Source: UBA1546 sp049302185 (GTDB lineage: Bacteria > Nitrospirota > Thermodesulfovibrionia > Thermodesulfovibrionales > UBA1546). From it: a stretch of DNA of 64,000 nt. The notes below the pieces were generated by a model that was not told where the DNA came from, did not search any database, and saw only the letters and a list, made by a program, of their open reading frames with translations. Location: positions 1 through 64,000 of the forward strand of contig JBAQLV010000011.1 of NCBI GenBank assembly GCA_049302185.1. The letters run 5' to 3'. The translations under genes were made by a program, and so were the position numbers. Below are positions 23,583-30,959 of the stretch, one piece after another; positions within the stretch are counted from its first letter, which is position 1, and the number at the start of each line of letters is the position of its first letter.

Positions 23583-23620
23583 TGGGGAGGTCGTCCCGAT
23601 TTGATCGGGATCCACCCCGC
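23583..23620 (+). repeat. Partial copy of the tRNA-Asp 3' half with a replaced T arm
   Basis: GGGGAGGTCG and TCCACCCCGCCATTAC repeat the variable-loop and acceptor parts of tRNA-Asp (GGAGGTCG and TCCACCCCGCCATAAC). The T arm between them is replaced by another hairpin, TCCCGATTTGATCGGGA. Confidence 0.7.
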
Positions 23621-23622
23621 CA

Positions 23623-24426
23623 TTACTTCACTATCATGCCTGCGTAACCCACTACTTGGTCATAGTCTCCGCTGACTTCGCCTGATGTGGAGTATTTGAT
23701 AAGCCTTGCCTCAATAGCTCCGAGCGCCTTTGCCGCAAAGAGCATTACTGTTGCCGGAAGATAGCCGCACATGGAAATCCTCTCCCTTGATACAACTGTA
23801 TAAAGTCCTTCAGGGTTTATGGACTTAATCATTTCTATCGCTTTTTTGTCTTTCTGTCTTGCAACATCTTCAGGGACATAATGGCTCATATCAGAGCTTG
23901 CAACTATGACAGCTGCATAATTAACCTCTTTTATTGATTTTGCAATCCCTTCTCCGAGCAAACGGCATTCTTCAAGAGAAGCTGACATAATAACAATCGG
24001 CACGATATTAGGTGCCGTGGAAAAATAAGCTATGAACGGAAGCTGCACCTCAAGTGAATGCTCAAATGTATGAGCGTTTGCATCTTTTGAAATTATCGGT
24101 GTGTTTGCGGCTATTCTCCGTGAAAGTTTTTCATCTATGGAGAAAACACCTGTTGGTATTTCCCATTCGCCTGATGCCATCATTGAAACTTTTGCGCCGA
24201 GGCCTGTATGGTTCGGGCCTATAAGCACGAATGTCTTAGGAAACTCTATTGCTGAGTATACCTCTCCTGCAACAGAGCCTGAGTATATGAGTCCGGCATG
24301 AGGAGAGAGTATCCCGATTGCGTGTTCTTTTACAGCGCTGATGTTTATGTATTGTTTGACCTGCTGTGTCAGTTTTGATGCTGTGCCCTGATAGAACTGT
24401 CCTGCAACTGCCGGCAGCCGCCTCAT
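23623..24426 (-). CDS. MEMO1-family protein (AmmeMemoRadiSam system protein B)
   Basis: 267 residues. It starts MRRLPAVAGQFYQGTASKL and contains ILSPHAGLIYSGSVAGEVY, LIGPNHTGL, H-S-L-E-V-Q-L-P-F-I and S-S-D-M-S-H-Y, the dioxygenase-like pocket residues of MEMO proteins (relatives of class III non-haem iron dioxygenases). In bacteria these often accompany AMMECR1 and radical SAM genes; neither is next to it here. The molecular function in bacteria is not established. It is a monocistronic minus-strand gene. Confidence 0.92.
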   Translation of the reverse strand: MRRLPAVAGQFYQGTASKLTQQVKQYINISAVKEHAIGILSPHAGLIYSGSVAGEVYSAIEFPKTFVLIGPNHTGLGAKVSMMASGEWEIPTGVFSIDEKLSRRIAANTPIISKDANAHTFEHSLEVQLPFIAYFSTAPNIVPIVIMSASLEECRLLGEGIAKSIKEVNYAAVIVASSDMSHYVPEDVARQKDKKAIEMIKSINPEGLYTVVSRERISMCGYLPATVMLFAAKALGAIEARLIKYSTSGEVSGDYDQVVGYAGMIVK

Positions 24427-24530
24427 GATTCCCTCACATAAAGTGCAAATATCTTGATAATATTTTACGCCTTTTGTCCCGAAAATACCCCTATAATGCC
24501 ATTATCCCTGTTTGTTTCTCCTCTTTATCC

Positions 24531-24610
24531 GTCATGCCCGAAGTTCTTAATCGGGCATCCAGTCTATTTGTTTGATGTCTGGATTCCCGCTTACTGACTG
24601 CGGGAATGAC
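24531..24610. repeat. Intergenic bipartite repeat B (copy 4)
   Basis: GTCATGCCCGA, hairpin, GGGCATCCAG, spacer, CTGGATTCCCGC, hairpin, GCGGGAATGAC, in the gap between the MEMO gene and dnaB. Confidence 0.8.
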
Positions 24611-24638
24611 ATTTCCATTCCCCTTTGTGAGAGTTTGA

Positions 24639-26009
24639 TCAGAAGACCTCTTCTGTTTCGCTATATTCCCTGTCGCTATAATTTTCAAACCTTGTGTAAT
24701 GCGGAAAGAATGCGAGATTGATTGTTCTGGTTGGCCCGTTCCTCTGCTTTGCAACATTGATTTCCGCCTTGCCCCTGTCATTAGAATCCTTATTGTAGAA
24801 TTCATCCCTGTAGAGGAAGATTATGACATCCGCATCCTGCTCTATTGCGCCTGACTCTCTCAAATCAGAGAGATTAGGCCTTTTGTCGTTCCTTTGCTCT
24901 ACGCCTCTGTTTAGCTGGCTCAGTGCGATTACAGGCACTTGCAGTTCTTTGGACAGCGCCTTGAGCGAACGGGATATCTCGGAGATTTCCTGTTCCCTGT
25001 TCTTGTCAAAGCCTCCTCTGCCTCTCATCAACTGGAGGTAGTCCACTACTATAAGGCTTAATCCCTTGTGTTCAAGTTTAAGGCGCCGCGCTTTAGCCCT
25101 CATCTCAAGGACATTTATGTTTGAGGAATCATCTATGAAGATAGGCGCCTCTGTGAGTTTGCCTGCGGCATTGGTGAGTTTGCTCCAGTCCTCTTTTCTT
25201 ATGAAACCTTTTCTTACGCTGTTGGAATCAACCCTTGCTTCTGAACAGAGCATTCTCAGGGCAAGCTGTTCCTTTGACATTTCCAGACTGAATATTGCAA
25301 CAGGTTCTTTCAGCTCAACACCAACCTGACGGGCAATATCCAGACTGAACGCTGTTTTTCCCATAGAAGGCCTTCCACCTATTACTATCAGGTCGCCCTT
25401 CTGAAATCCTGATGTCAGCTCATCCAACTGTGTAAACCCTGATGCAACGCCTGTTATTGCGCTCTTTTTGTCATAAAGATACTCTATAGTTTCAAAGCTG
25501 CCCTTTATCAGGTCTTTCAGGGTTACAAAGGATGCCTTTATACGCTTGTCTGATATGTTAAAGATTATTCTCTCTGCATTATCAACAAGTTCGTCGGCAT
25601 CCATGTTGTCTTCGTAAACCTTGCCTGCAATTTCAGAAGCGGATTTTATGAGTGATCTCATGAGAGATTTTTCGCGGATTATCTTTGAATGATATTTTAT
25701 GTTTGCGGCGGTGGGAACCTGGCTTGCAAGGGCAGAAAGATATGGTTCTCCGCCCACTGCGTCAATGTCGTTTCTTTTCCTGAGTTCTTCTGAGATTGTT
25801 ATCAGGTCAATAGGCTCGTTTTTTTCAAATAGTTCTATCATCGCATCAAAAATTTTCCTGTGAGATTCTCTGTAAAAATCTTCACGCGTGATAATCTCGA
25901 TGATTTTCGGAAACGCATCATTTTCTATCATGATTGCGCCGAGGACAGACTGCTCTGCCTCAATGTTCTGGGGCGGCAGCTTGTTTGTTGTCAGGTCTGT
26001 ATCTTTCAT
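24639..26009 (-). CDS. dnaB: Replicative DNA helicase DnaB
   Basis: The hexameric 5'-3' helicase of the replication fork. 456 residues: the N-terminal DnaG-interacting domain begins LPPQNIEAEQSVLGAIMIEN; the RecA-like core has Walker A GGRPSMGKTAFSLDIA, Walker B VVDYLQLMRGRG, S-Q-L-N-R-G-V-E-Q-R and D-L-R-E-S-G-A-I-E-Q-D-A-D. No intein is present. It lies downstream of rplI on the same strand, the common bacterial order. Confidence 0.98.
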   Translation of the reverse strand: MKDTDLTTNKLPPQNIEAEQSVLGAIMIENDAFPKIIEIITREDFYRESHRKIFDAMIELFEKNEPIDLITISEELRKRNDIDAVGGEPYLSALASQVPTAANIKYHSKIIREKSLMRSLIKSASEIAGKVYEDNMDADELVDNAERIIFNISDKRIKASFVTLKDLIKGSFETIEYLYDKKSAITGVASGFTQLDELTSGFQKGDLIVIGGRPSMGKTAFSLDIARQVGVELKEPVAIFSLEMSKEQLALRMLCSEARVDSNSVRKGFIRKEDWSKLTNAAGKLTEAPIFIDDSSNINVLEMRAKARRLKLEHKGLSLIVVDYLQLMRGRGGFDKNREQEISEISRSLKALSKELQVPVIALSQLNRGVEQRNDKRPNLSDLRESGAIEQDADVIIFLYRDEFYNKDSNDRGKAEINVAKQRNGPTRTINLAFFPHYTRFENYSDREYSETEEVF

Positions 26010-26027
26010 CTATGATACTCCAAACTT

Positions 26028-26145
26028 GTCATTCCGTGCTTGACACGGAATCCAGGGTTTCCCGTGAAAACGGGAATTGAATTCATTTATTAGTTCCCTG
26101 CTTTCGCAGGGACGGTGTCTGGATTCCTGCCTCCGCAGGAATGAC
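26028..26145. repeat. Intergenic repeat B, extended form (copy 5)
   Basis: GTCATTCC and GGAATGAC ends with four small hairpins between them rather than two, as if two units were nested. Located between dnaB and rplI. Confidence 0.75.
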
Positions 26146-26158
26146 ATTTTTATATCTC

Positions 26159-26602
26159 TTATTCTGCAACGACAGCAATGTTCAGTTGTGTTGTTATATC
26201 AGAGTGAACCTTTACGCTCACAGTGTAAGCGCCGAGCCTTTTAATCGGCTCTTCTATGGATATTTTTTTCTTGTCTATATCAATGCCCTCATTTTTGAGC
26301 GCTGATGCAATGTCCATCGAGGTTATGGAGCCGAAGAGCTTCTCTTCTTCGCCCGCCTTTGCCTTTATGGTCAGGTTAAGCGATGCTATTTTCTCGGAAA
26401 GTGTCTGAGCCGAGTTCTTCTGTTTCTTTGCCTTTTCCTGAATCACCTTTTTCTGGTGCTCAAGCTCCTTTATGTTTTTTGTGATTGCCTCCACTGCCAG
26501 TTTTTTGGGGATAAGAAAATTTCTTGCATGGCCTTCGGCTACATTGACAATATCGCCCATCTTGCCGAGATTCTTCACGTCTTCTTTGAGAATTACTTTC
26601 AT
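26159..26602 (-). CDS. rplI: Ribosomal protein L9
   Basis: bL9, 147 residues. MKVILKEDVKNLGKMGDIVN and V-A-E-G-H-A-R-N-F-L-I-P-K-K-L-A form the N-terminal rRNA-binding domain. A long connecting helix (residues about 45-80) and the C-terminal domain follow. The start has AAAAGGAG upstream. The rpsF, ssb and rpsR genes that usually precede it are not in this window; repeats lie upstream instead. Confidence 0.98.
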   Translation of the reverse strand: MKVILKEDVKNLGKMGDIVNVAEGHARNFLIPKKLAVEAITKNIKELEHQKKVIQEKAKKQKNSAQTLSEKIASLNLTIKAKAGEEEKLFGSITSMDIASALKNEGIDIDKKKISIEEPIKRLGAYTVSVKVHSDITTQLNIAVVAE

Positions 26603-26665
26603 GTGCGGATCTCCTTTTTATTGAACTCCAATATATAATGATTTTTGGTAGCGAATTGTATTTCT

Positions 26666-26805
26666 TACTAAGGAGTTCATAAGTAAGACCACATGATTGT
26701 CATTCCCGTGAAAAACGGGAATCCAGAAAAGACACTGGATTCCGTGTCAAGCACGGAATGACAAAATAGGCTGAACACGTGGCTTTACTTATGGTCTTAT
26801 TAGTA
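26666..26805. mobile_element. MITE-like element, copy 1 (140 bp)
   Basis: Terminal inverted repeats TACTAAGGAGTTCATAAGTA (left) and TACTAATAAGACCATAAGTA (right end read on the minus strand) enclose a repeat B core (26699-26762). No coding capacity. The same left-end sequence recurs, inverted, at the right end of 50103-50248. Confidence 0.7.
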
Positions 26806-26854
26806 ACTACTATTTTGATTAAAACCACAACAAAAATCAAGGGTATTCCATTTA

Positions 26855-26887
26855 CCCCGTTAGAAGACCTTCACCCTTCTAACGGGG
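26855..26887 (-). terminator. Hairpin D after the site-2 protease gene
   Basis: CCCCGTTAGAAG and CTTCTAACGGGG pair perfectly around a 9-nt loop, beginning 1 nt past the protease stop codon. An almost identical hairpin follows the gene at 57231. There is no good T-run, so it is either a weak terminator or a repeat placed at stop codons. Confidence 0.5.
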
Positions 26888-26888
26888 T

Positions 26889-27731
26889 TTACGGCATTAC
26901 CTTAAACGGCACAGGGATAAATGTCAGTATGAATATTATTGCCGTAATCCAGCTGATGAGCCTTCTTCTGCTGTCCAGAGGTATTCCCCAGTGCATGACA
27001 GGAGGATGCCTAAGCCCCAGAATAATCAGAAGTATTGCCCATATAATCCATCCCTCCCAGAATAAGAAACCAAGTATCAGCATGGAAAGGACAAGTATCT
27101 TTGACACATTCTCATGTTTTCCTCCCAACAGGGCATAAGCAATGTGTCCTCCGTCAAGCTGTCCTGCCGGTATCAGATTTAACGCTGTGACAAAGAAACC
27201 TATCCACCCTGCAAATGCAATGGGGTGCAAAAGCACATCGTATGATTCAGGCAGTTCACCCAGAATTAATCGCGAAAGCAGAGAGAAAAGCAGAGAGTCT
27301 CCGAGAGAGAGACTGCCTTCCAATCCCTTTGCCACTATTATCTTGGAGAGCGGAAGGCCTGCGATGACTGCCAGAAGTGAGACTATAAAGCCTGAGATAG
27401 GGCCTGATGCGCCAATGTCTATAAGCGCTTCTCTTGTAGTGATGGGAGATTTCATTTTTATAAATGCGCCGAGTGTTCCGATTAATGTAGGCGCGGGAAT
27501 GAAATAGGGCAGGGTTGCCTTCACGTGGTGCTTTCTGGAGGCAATATAATGCGACAGCTCATGGCAGAGAAGTATAAGCATAAGGGTAACTGAAAACGGC
27601 AGTCCGGCTGTTATTTTTGACGGAGTTTTAATTAGATCTTCTATTGTCTGTGTCTGGAGTGCGCCCACTGTAAGAGTGGAAAAAAACGTGGCAATAAAAA
27701 GAACTATGTGCAGCCACGGAATCTTTCTCAT
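26889..27731 (-). CDS. Site-2 protease family (M50) membrane protein
   Basis: 280 residues with about seven membrane segments. The zinc site is L-L-C-H-E-L-S-H-Y (HExxH) near residue 55 and the third ligand lies in L-N-L-I-P-A-G-Q-L-D-G-G-H. Without a PDZ domain, this resembles the plant EGY / bacterial Rip-like group rather than RseP. Such proteases cut membrane-bound regulators, but the substrate is unknown. The start overlaps the rimO stop by 4 nt. Confidence 0.88.
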   Translation of the reverse strand: MRKIPWLHIVLFIATFFSTLTVGALQTQTIEDLIKTPSKITAGLPFSVTLMLILLCHELSHYIASRKHHVKATLPYFIPAPTLIGTLGAFIKMKSPITTREALIDIGASGPISGFIVSLLAVIAGLPLSKIIVAKGLEGSLSLGDSLLFSLLSRLILGELPESYDVLLHPIAFAGWIGFFVTALNLIPAGQLDGGHIAYALLGGKHENVSKILVLSMLILGFLFWEGWIIWAILLIILGLRHPPVMHWGIPLDSRRRLISWITAIIFILTFIPVPFKVMP

Positions 27732-29254
27732 CTTACGATAATCCCCTTCAAGTCATAATCATAAACATCTGTAATCTCTACAGTCACGAAATCACCAGTC
27801 TTTAATTCCAAAGATGCACGATGCACGATGCATGATGCATGATTTTTTCTATCTTGTGTTTTATATCCTGAATCCTGCATCCTGTATCCTGTATCCTCAA
27901 TAATCACCACCCCGTCTATCTCAGGCGCATGGGAATACAGTCTTCCGACCGCTATCCCTTCGCCGGCTTCGTCAATTATAGCCTTAAATCTCCTGCCTAT
28001 TAATGCCTTGTTTTTCTTCAGGGATATATCTGCCTGATGCCGCATTATTGTATCAAATCTTCTGTTTTTTATTGCATCTGTCAGATGTCCTTTGAGTTTT
28101 GCGGCAGGCGTGCCTTCTTCCTTTGAATATTTAAAGGCGCCAAGCCGGTCAAATCCTGCTTCTTCCATGAATTTTATAAGCGAGTTGAACTCCTCCTCTG
28201 TCTCGGAGGGGAAACCCACTATGAATGTTGTCCTTAACGCAATATCAGGTATGGCGTGCCTGATTTTTCTGATGAGGTTCAGGTATCCCTTTCTGCCGCC
28301 TCCTCTTTTCATGAGCTTGAGAATTCTGTCCTCAGAGTGTTGAAAGGGTATATCAAGATACCTGCATATCTTTTCTTCTTCGGCAATTACATTCAGGAGC
28401 GGGTCTTTTATTGACGCAGGATAGGCATAGAGAAGCCTTATCCGGAAATCACCGCTTATTGAGCAGAGGTCTTTAAGGAGAGCCGCAATATCATATCCCT
28501 TGAGATCTTTGCCGTAGGAGGCGGTATCCTGTGCAATCAGTATAAGTTCTTTTATCCCTGCATTTATATATCCCTCTGCCTTTTTCAGGATTTCATCAGG
28601 CGTGATGCTTTTGTATTCTCCTCTGATTGAGGGGATAACACAGTATGTGCATTTCCTGCTGCAACCTTCCGCAATTTTTAAATAAGCATAGGACGAAGAG
28701 GCAAATGACTGATAGGATTCGAGGGTTCGAGGATTCGAGGAGAGACCCCTTGACCCCTTTATTCTTTTGCAATACTCAACAATTCTTTCATCCTCTCCGA
28801 CTCCGAATATCGCATCTATCTCCGGAATCTCTTTGAGGAGTTCGTCTCTGTACCTTTTTGCAAGACATCCGAATACTATAAGTTTCTTAGAGTTTTGAGT
28901 TTTGAGTTTTGAGTTTTGAATATTATTTTTCCCTCTTAACTCTGAACTCTTAACTCTGAACTCTATTTGCCTTTTCTTTATTTCAGCAAGCTTTAGTATC
29001 TCTGCTATAGACTCTTTTTTTGCGTCTTCTATAAAACCGCATGTGTTTATGAGGAGAATGTCTGTATTTTCAGGATTATCAAGGTACGATAATCCGCTGT
29101 TGGTGAGTTTCTCCGTAAGATTATCAGAGTCAACAAGGTTTTTCGGACACCCCATGCTTACAAGAGAAAATTTATTTGCCCCGTTAGAATGCCCTGACTG
29201 CAAAGATTTATCTTTAACGGGGAAAGCCCAATTCTTTCTAACGGGGTTTGCCAT
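27728..29254 (-). CDS. rimO: Ribosomal protein S12 methylthiotransferase RimO
   Basis: A radical SAM enzyme that methylthiolates Asp of ribosomal protein S12. 508 residues against about 430-440 usual. Core motifs are present: V-S-M-G-C-P-K-N-L-V-D-S (S12-type N-terminus), L-I-N-T-C-G-F-I-E-D-A-K-K-E-S, and the radical SAM cluster EGCSRKCTYCVIPSIRG. The surplus comes from repeat-derived inserts: the first 27 residues (two hairpin D units), about 96-129 (GAACTCTTAACTC-type), about 170-180, and about 453-485 (CATCCTG-type, Y-R-M-Q-D-S-G-Y-K-T-Q-D) inside the TRAM domain. All keep the frame. Confidence 0.96.
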   Translation of the reverse strand: MANPVRKNWAFPVKDKSLQSGHSNGANKFSLVSMGCPKNLVDSDNLTEKLTNSGLSYLDNPENTDILLINTCGFIEDAKKESIAEILKLAEIKKRQIEFRVKSSELRGKNNIQNSKLKTQNSKKLIVFGCLAKRYRDELLKEIPEIDAIFGVGEDERIVEYCKRIKGSRGLSSNPRTLESYQSFASSSYAYLKIAEGCSRKCTYCVIPSIRGEYKSITPDEILKKAEGYINAGIKELILIAQDTASYGKDLKGYDIAALLKDLCSISGDFRIRLLYAYPASIKDPLLNVIAEEEKICRYLDIPFQHSEDRILKLMKRGGGRKGYLNLIRKIRHAIPDIALRTTFIVGFPSETEEEFNSLIKFMEEAGFDRLGAFKYSKEEGTPAAKLKGHLTDAIKNRRFDTIMRHQADISLKKNKALIGRRFKAIIDEAGEGIAVGRLYSHAPEIDGVVIIEDTGYRMQDSGYKTQDRKNHASCIVHRASLELKTGDFVTVEITDVYDYDLKGIIVR

Positions 29255-29681
29255 AGGAATGCGCCTTTTTCACCGCATGGTAGATAATAAAATAGCTGAT
29301 AACAGCTGAGATGAAACCAATCAAAAGTGTGCCAAAGACAAAAGGTATGAGCAGAGGCTTTAATTCATGCACAAAGCGGCTGAAGGTGATATGTGCCCAG
29401 TCTAATTGAGGTATTACTTGTTTTATGCCGAGGCATTTTGCGCCGATATAAGCGCTGAAAGTATAGATAGGGACGATAGTCCACGGGTTTGTGACGAACA
29501 CACCTGTGATGGTGACAATCCTGTTCAGTCCGAAAATCCATGCTGCTGCGATTCCGAGAATAGTATGAAAGCCCAGCAGGGGAGACATGCCTATAAATAT
29601 ACCCATGGAAAATGCAATTGCCAGTCTGTGTGGAGAATCCTTGATGGTTAAGATGTTTCTGAGTCTATCTTTGAATTTCAA
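29238..29681 (-). CDS. DUF2062 membrane protein
   Basis: 147 residues. R-L-A-I-A-F-S-M-G-I-F-I-G-M-S-P and F-V-T-N-P-W-T-I-V-P-I-Y form the DUF2062 signature, with three membrane segments. Function unknown; related domains are sometimes fused to glycosyltransferases. It overlaps rimO by 17 nt and thiL by 17 nt, so the three are coupled in the order thiL, DUF2062, rimO, protease. Confidence 0.87.
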   Translation of the reverse strand: MKFKDRLRNILTIKDSPHRLAIAFSMGIFIGMSPLLGFHTILGIAAAWIFGLNRIVTITGVFVTNPWTIVPIYTFSAYIGAKCLGIKQVIPQLDWAHITFSRFVHELKPLLIPFVFGTLLIGFISAVISYFIIYHAVKKAHSYGKPR

Positions 29682-30837
29682 AGTGCTGGTATCCTGAAGG
29701 AGAAAACTTTTTTTCTCTGCCGTTTTTATCTATGATTTTTCTGTCTGATTTTACAATGTCTCCGATATAAGTTATTTTTACCTCCCCTAAGCCCCTCCTT
29801 AACAAGTCGGTACGACTCGCAACCGAGGAGGGGATGGGGGAGGTTGGAGGCGCCGTGAAAAGCAGTTCATAGTCCTCTCCGCCTGAACAGGCAAGTTTCA
29901 TGGCGTCCAGTCCAAGCAGGGAAGACGCAGTTCTCATCCGGCTGGAGACAGGTATGCGCTCCATGAATATCTTTGCGCCGACCCTGCTTTCATCACAGAG
30001 CCTTGACAGGTCAATAAACAGCCCGTCGCTTAAGTCAATCATTGATGTTGCATATCTGGTAAAATTTTTTGGATTTCTTGCCTCAGGCATTAGATGCCTT
30101 TTTAAGAGGGGATTGACCACATTCCATGTCAGTCCCATTGTTGAGAGTTTAGAGGTTAGGGTTAGCAATTCAGATGCACGATTCATGATGCACGATTCAT
30201 GATACCCCCCTTTAATTCCCCCCTTACTAAGGGGGGATAGGGGGGGGTTGCATCTTGCATCTTGCATCTTTTCTCCTGTTTTCTCAATATGAACATGCTT
30301 CCTGATTCTTTTCAATAGTGCAAGCCCGCATGCTGAATCCCCGAGATTCCCTGTTACGTATATCCTGTCTCCGGGTTTTGCGCCTGAGCGTCTTATATGC
30401 TTTTTCGCATTACCTATGAGCGTTGCTGCAATGACCATATCTTTCCTTGAGGAAGAAATGTCTCCGCCTATGAGAGAGACTCCGTATAGTTCCATTGCAC
30501 AGCGTATGCCGTCAAACAATCTGTTAACAAATGACTGCTCTGTGTTTTTGTTCAATGCAATATCAAGCAAAAGGTATTGAGGCCTTCCACCCATGGCATA
30601 TATGTCGCTCACATTCACAGAAACGAGTTTAAATCCGAGCTGATAGGGCGTTATAAGATTCAGGTCAAAGTGAATGCCTTCAACCATCATATCAGTGGTT
30701 GCCAATAAATTATTGCCCGACGGTTTTATTACTGCTGTGTCATCGCCTATGCCTACGATGACATCTTTTGATTTTACGGTAAATCTTCTGCGGATTGTTT
30801 TCAGAAGGGATAATTCGCCGATCTCAGAAAGCTTCAT
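29665..30837 (-). CDS. thiL: Thiamine-monophosphate kinase
   Basis: ThiL phosphorylates thiamine monophosphate to the active diphosphate. 390 residues (usual about 320-330). It starts MKLSEIGELSLLKTIRRRF and has V-G-I-G-D-D-T-A-V-I, T-T-D-M-M-V-E-G-I-H-F, G-G-D-I-S-S-S and M-I-D-L-S-D-G-L, the AIR-synthase-superfamily ATP and metal sites. Two inserts account for the length: about 184-225 (tandem units plus palindrome A, N-P-P-L-S-P-L-S-K-G-G-I-K-G-G) and about 331-352 (another C/G palindrome with a CAAGTCGGTACGACT core). Both sit between conserved blocks and stay in frame. Confidence 0.95.
   Translation of the reverse strand: MKLSEIGELSLLKTIRRRFTVKSKDVIVGIGDDTAVIKPSGNNLLATTDMMVEGIHFDLNLITPYQLGFKLVSVNVSDIYAMGGRPQYLLLDIALNKNTEQSFVNRLFDGIRCAMELYGVSLIGGDISSSRKDMVIAATLIGNAKKHIRRSGAKPGDRIYVTGNLGDSACGLALLKRIRKHVHIEKTGEKMQDARCNPPLSPLSKGGIKGGYHESCIMNRASELLTLTSKLSTMGLTWNVVNPLLKRHLMPEARNPKNFTRYATSMIDLSDGLFIDLSRLCDESRVGAKIFMERIPVSSRMRTASSLLGLDAMKLACSGGEDYELLFTAPPTSPIPSSVASRTDLLRRGLGEVKITYIGDIVKSDRKIIDKNGREKKFSPSGYQHFEIQR
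29781..29843. repeat. Palindromic insert in thiL (3' copy)
   Basis: CCTCCCC and CCCCTCC arms with GGAGGGG and GGGGGAGG return arms enclose a CAAGTCGGTACGACTCG core that resembles the hairpin units seen near the tRNAs. Confidence 0.75.
30205..30248. repeat. Palindromic repeat A inside thiL (5' copy)
   Basis: C6/C6 arms, TTACTAA centre, G6/G7 return arms. Read on the thiL strand as P-P-L-S-P-L-S-K-G-G-I-K-G-G. Flanked on both sides by CATGATGCACGATTCATG and TTGCATC tandem units. Confidence 0.85.
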
Positions 30838-30959
30838 GAAAATTGCCCCTCACCCTATCCCTCTCCCACAAGGGGAGAGGGGAATTTTTCCCATGTGAAC
30901 TCTGCTCTTATTCCCCCTCCCTTGATGGGAGGGGATAAAGGGGAGGGTGATTGTAGTTT
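30838..30959. repeat. Two C/G palindromes in the lon-thiL gap
   Basis: 30845-30883 (CCCCTCACC, CCCTCTCCC, GGGGAGAGGGG) and 30911-30948 (CCCCCTCCC, GGGAGGGG, GGGGAGGG) fill the 122-nt gap. They are relatives of repeat A and may form terminator-like structures for lon. Confidence 0.75.

Noticed and set aside
23583..23620. Phage attachment site at tRNA-Asp
   Set aside because: The duplicated tRNA 3' end lies only 7 nt away and no integrase or prophage genes are near.
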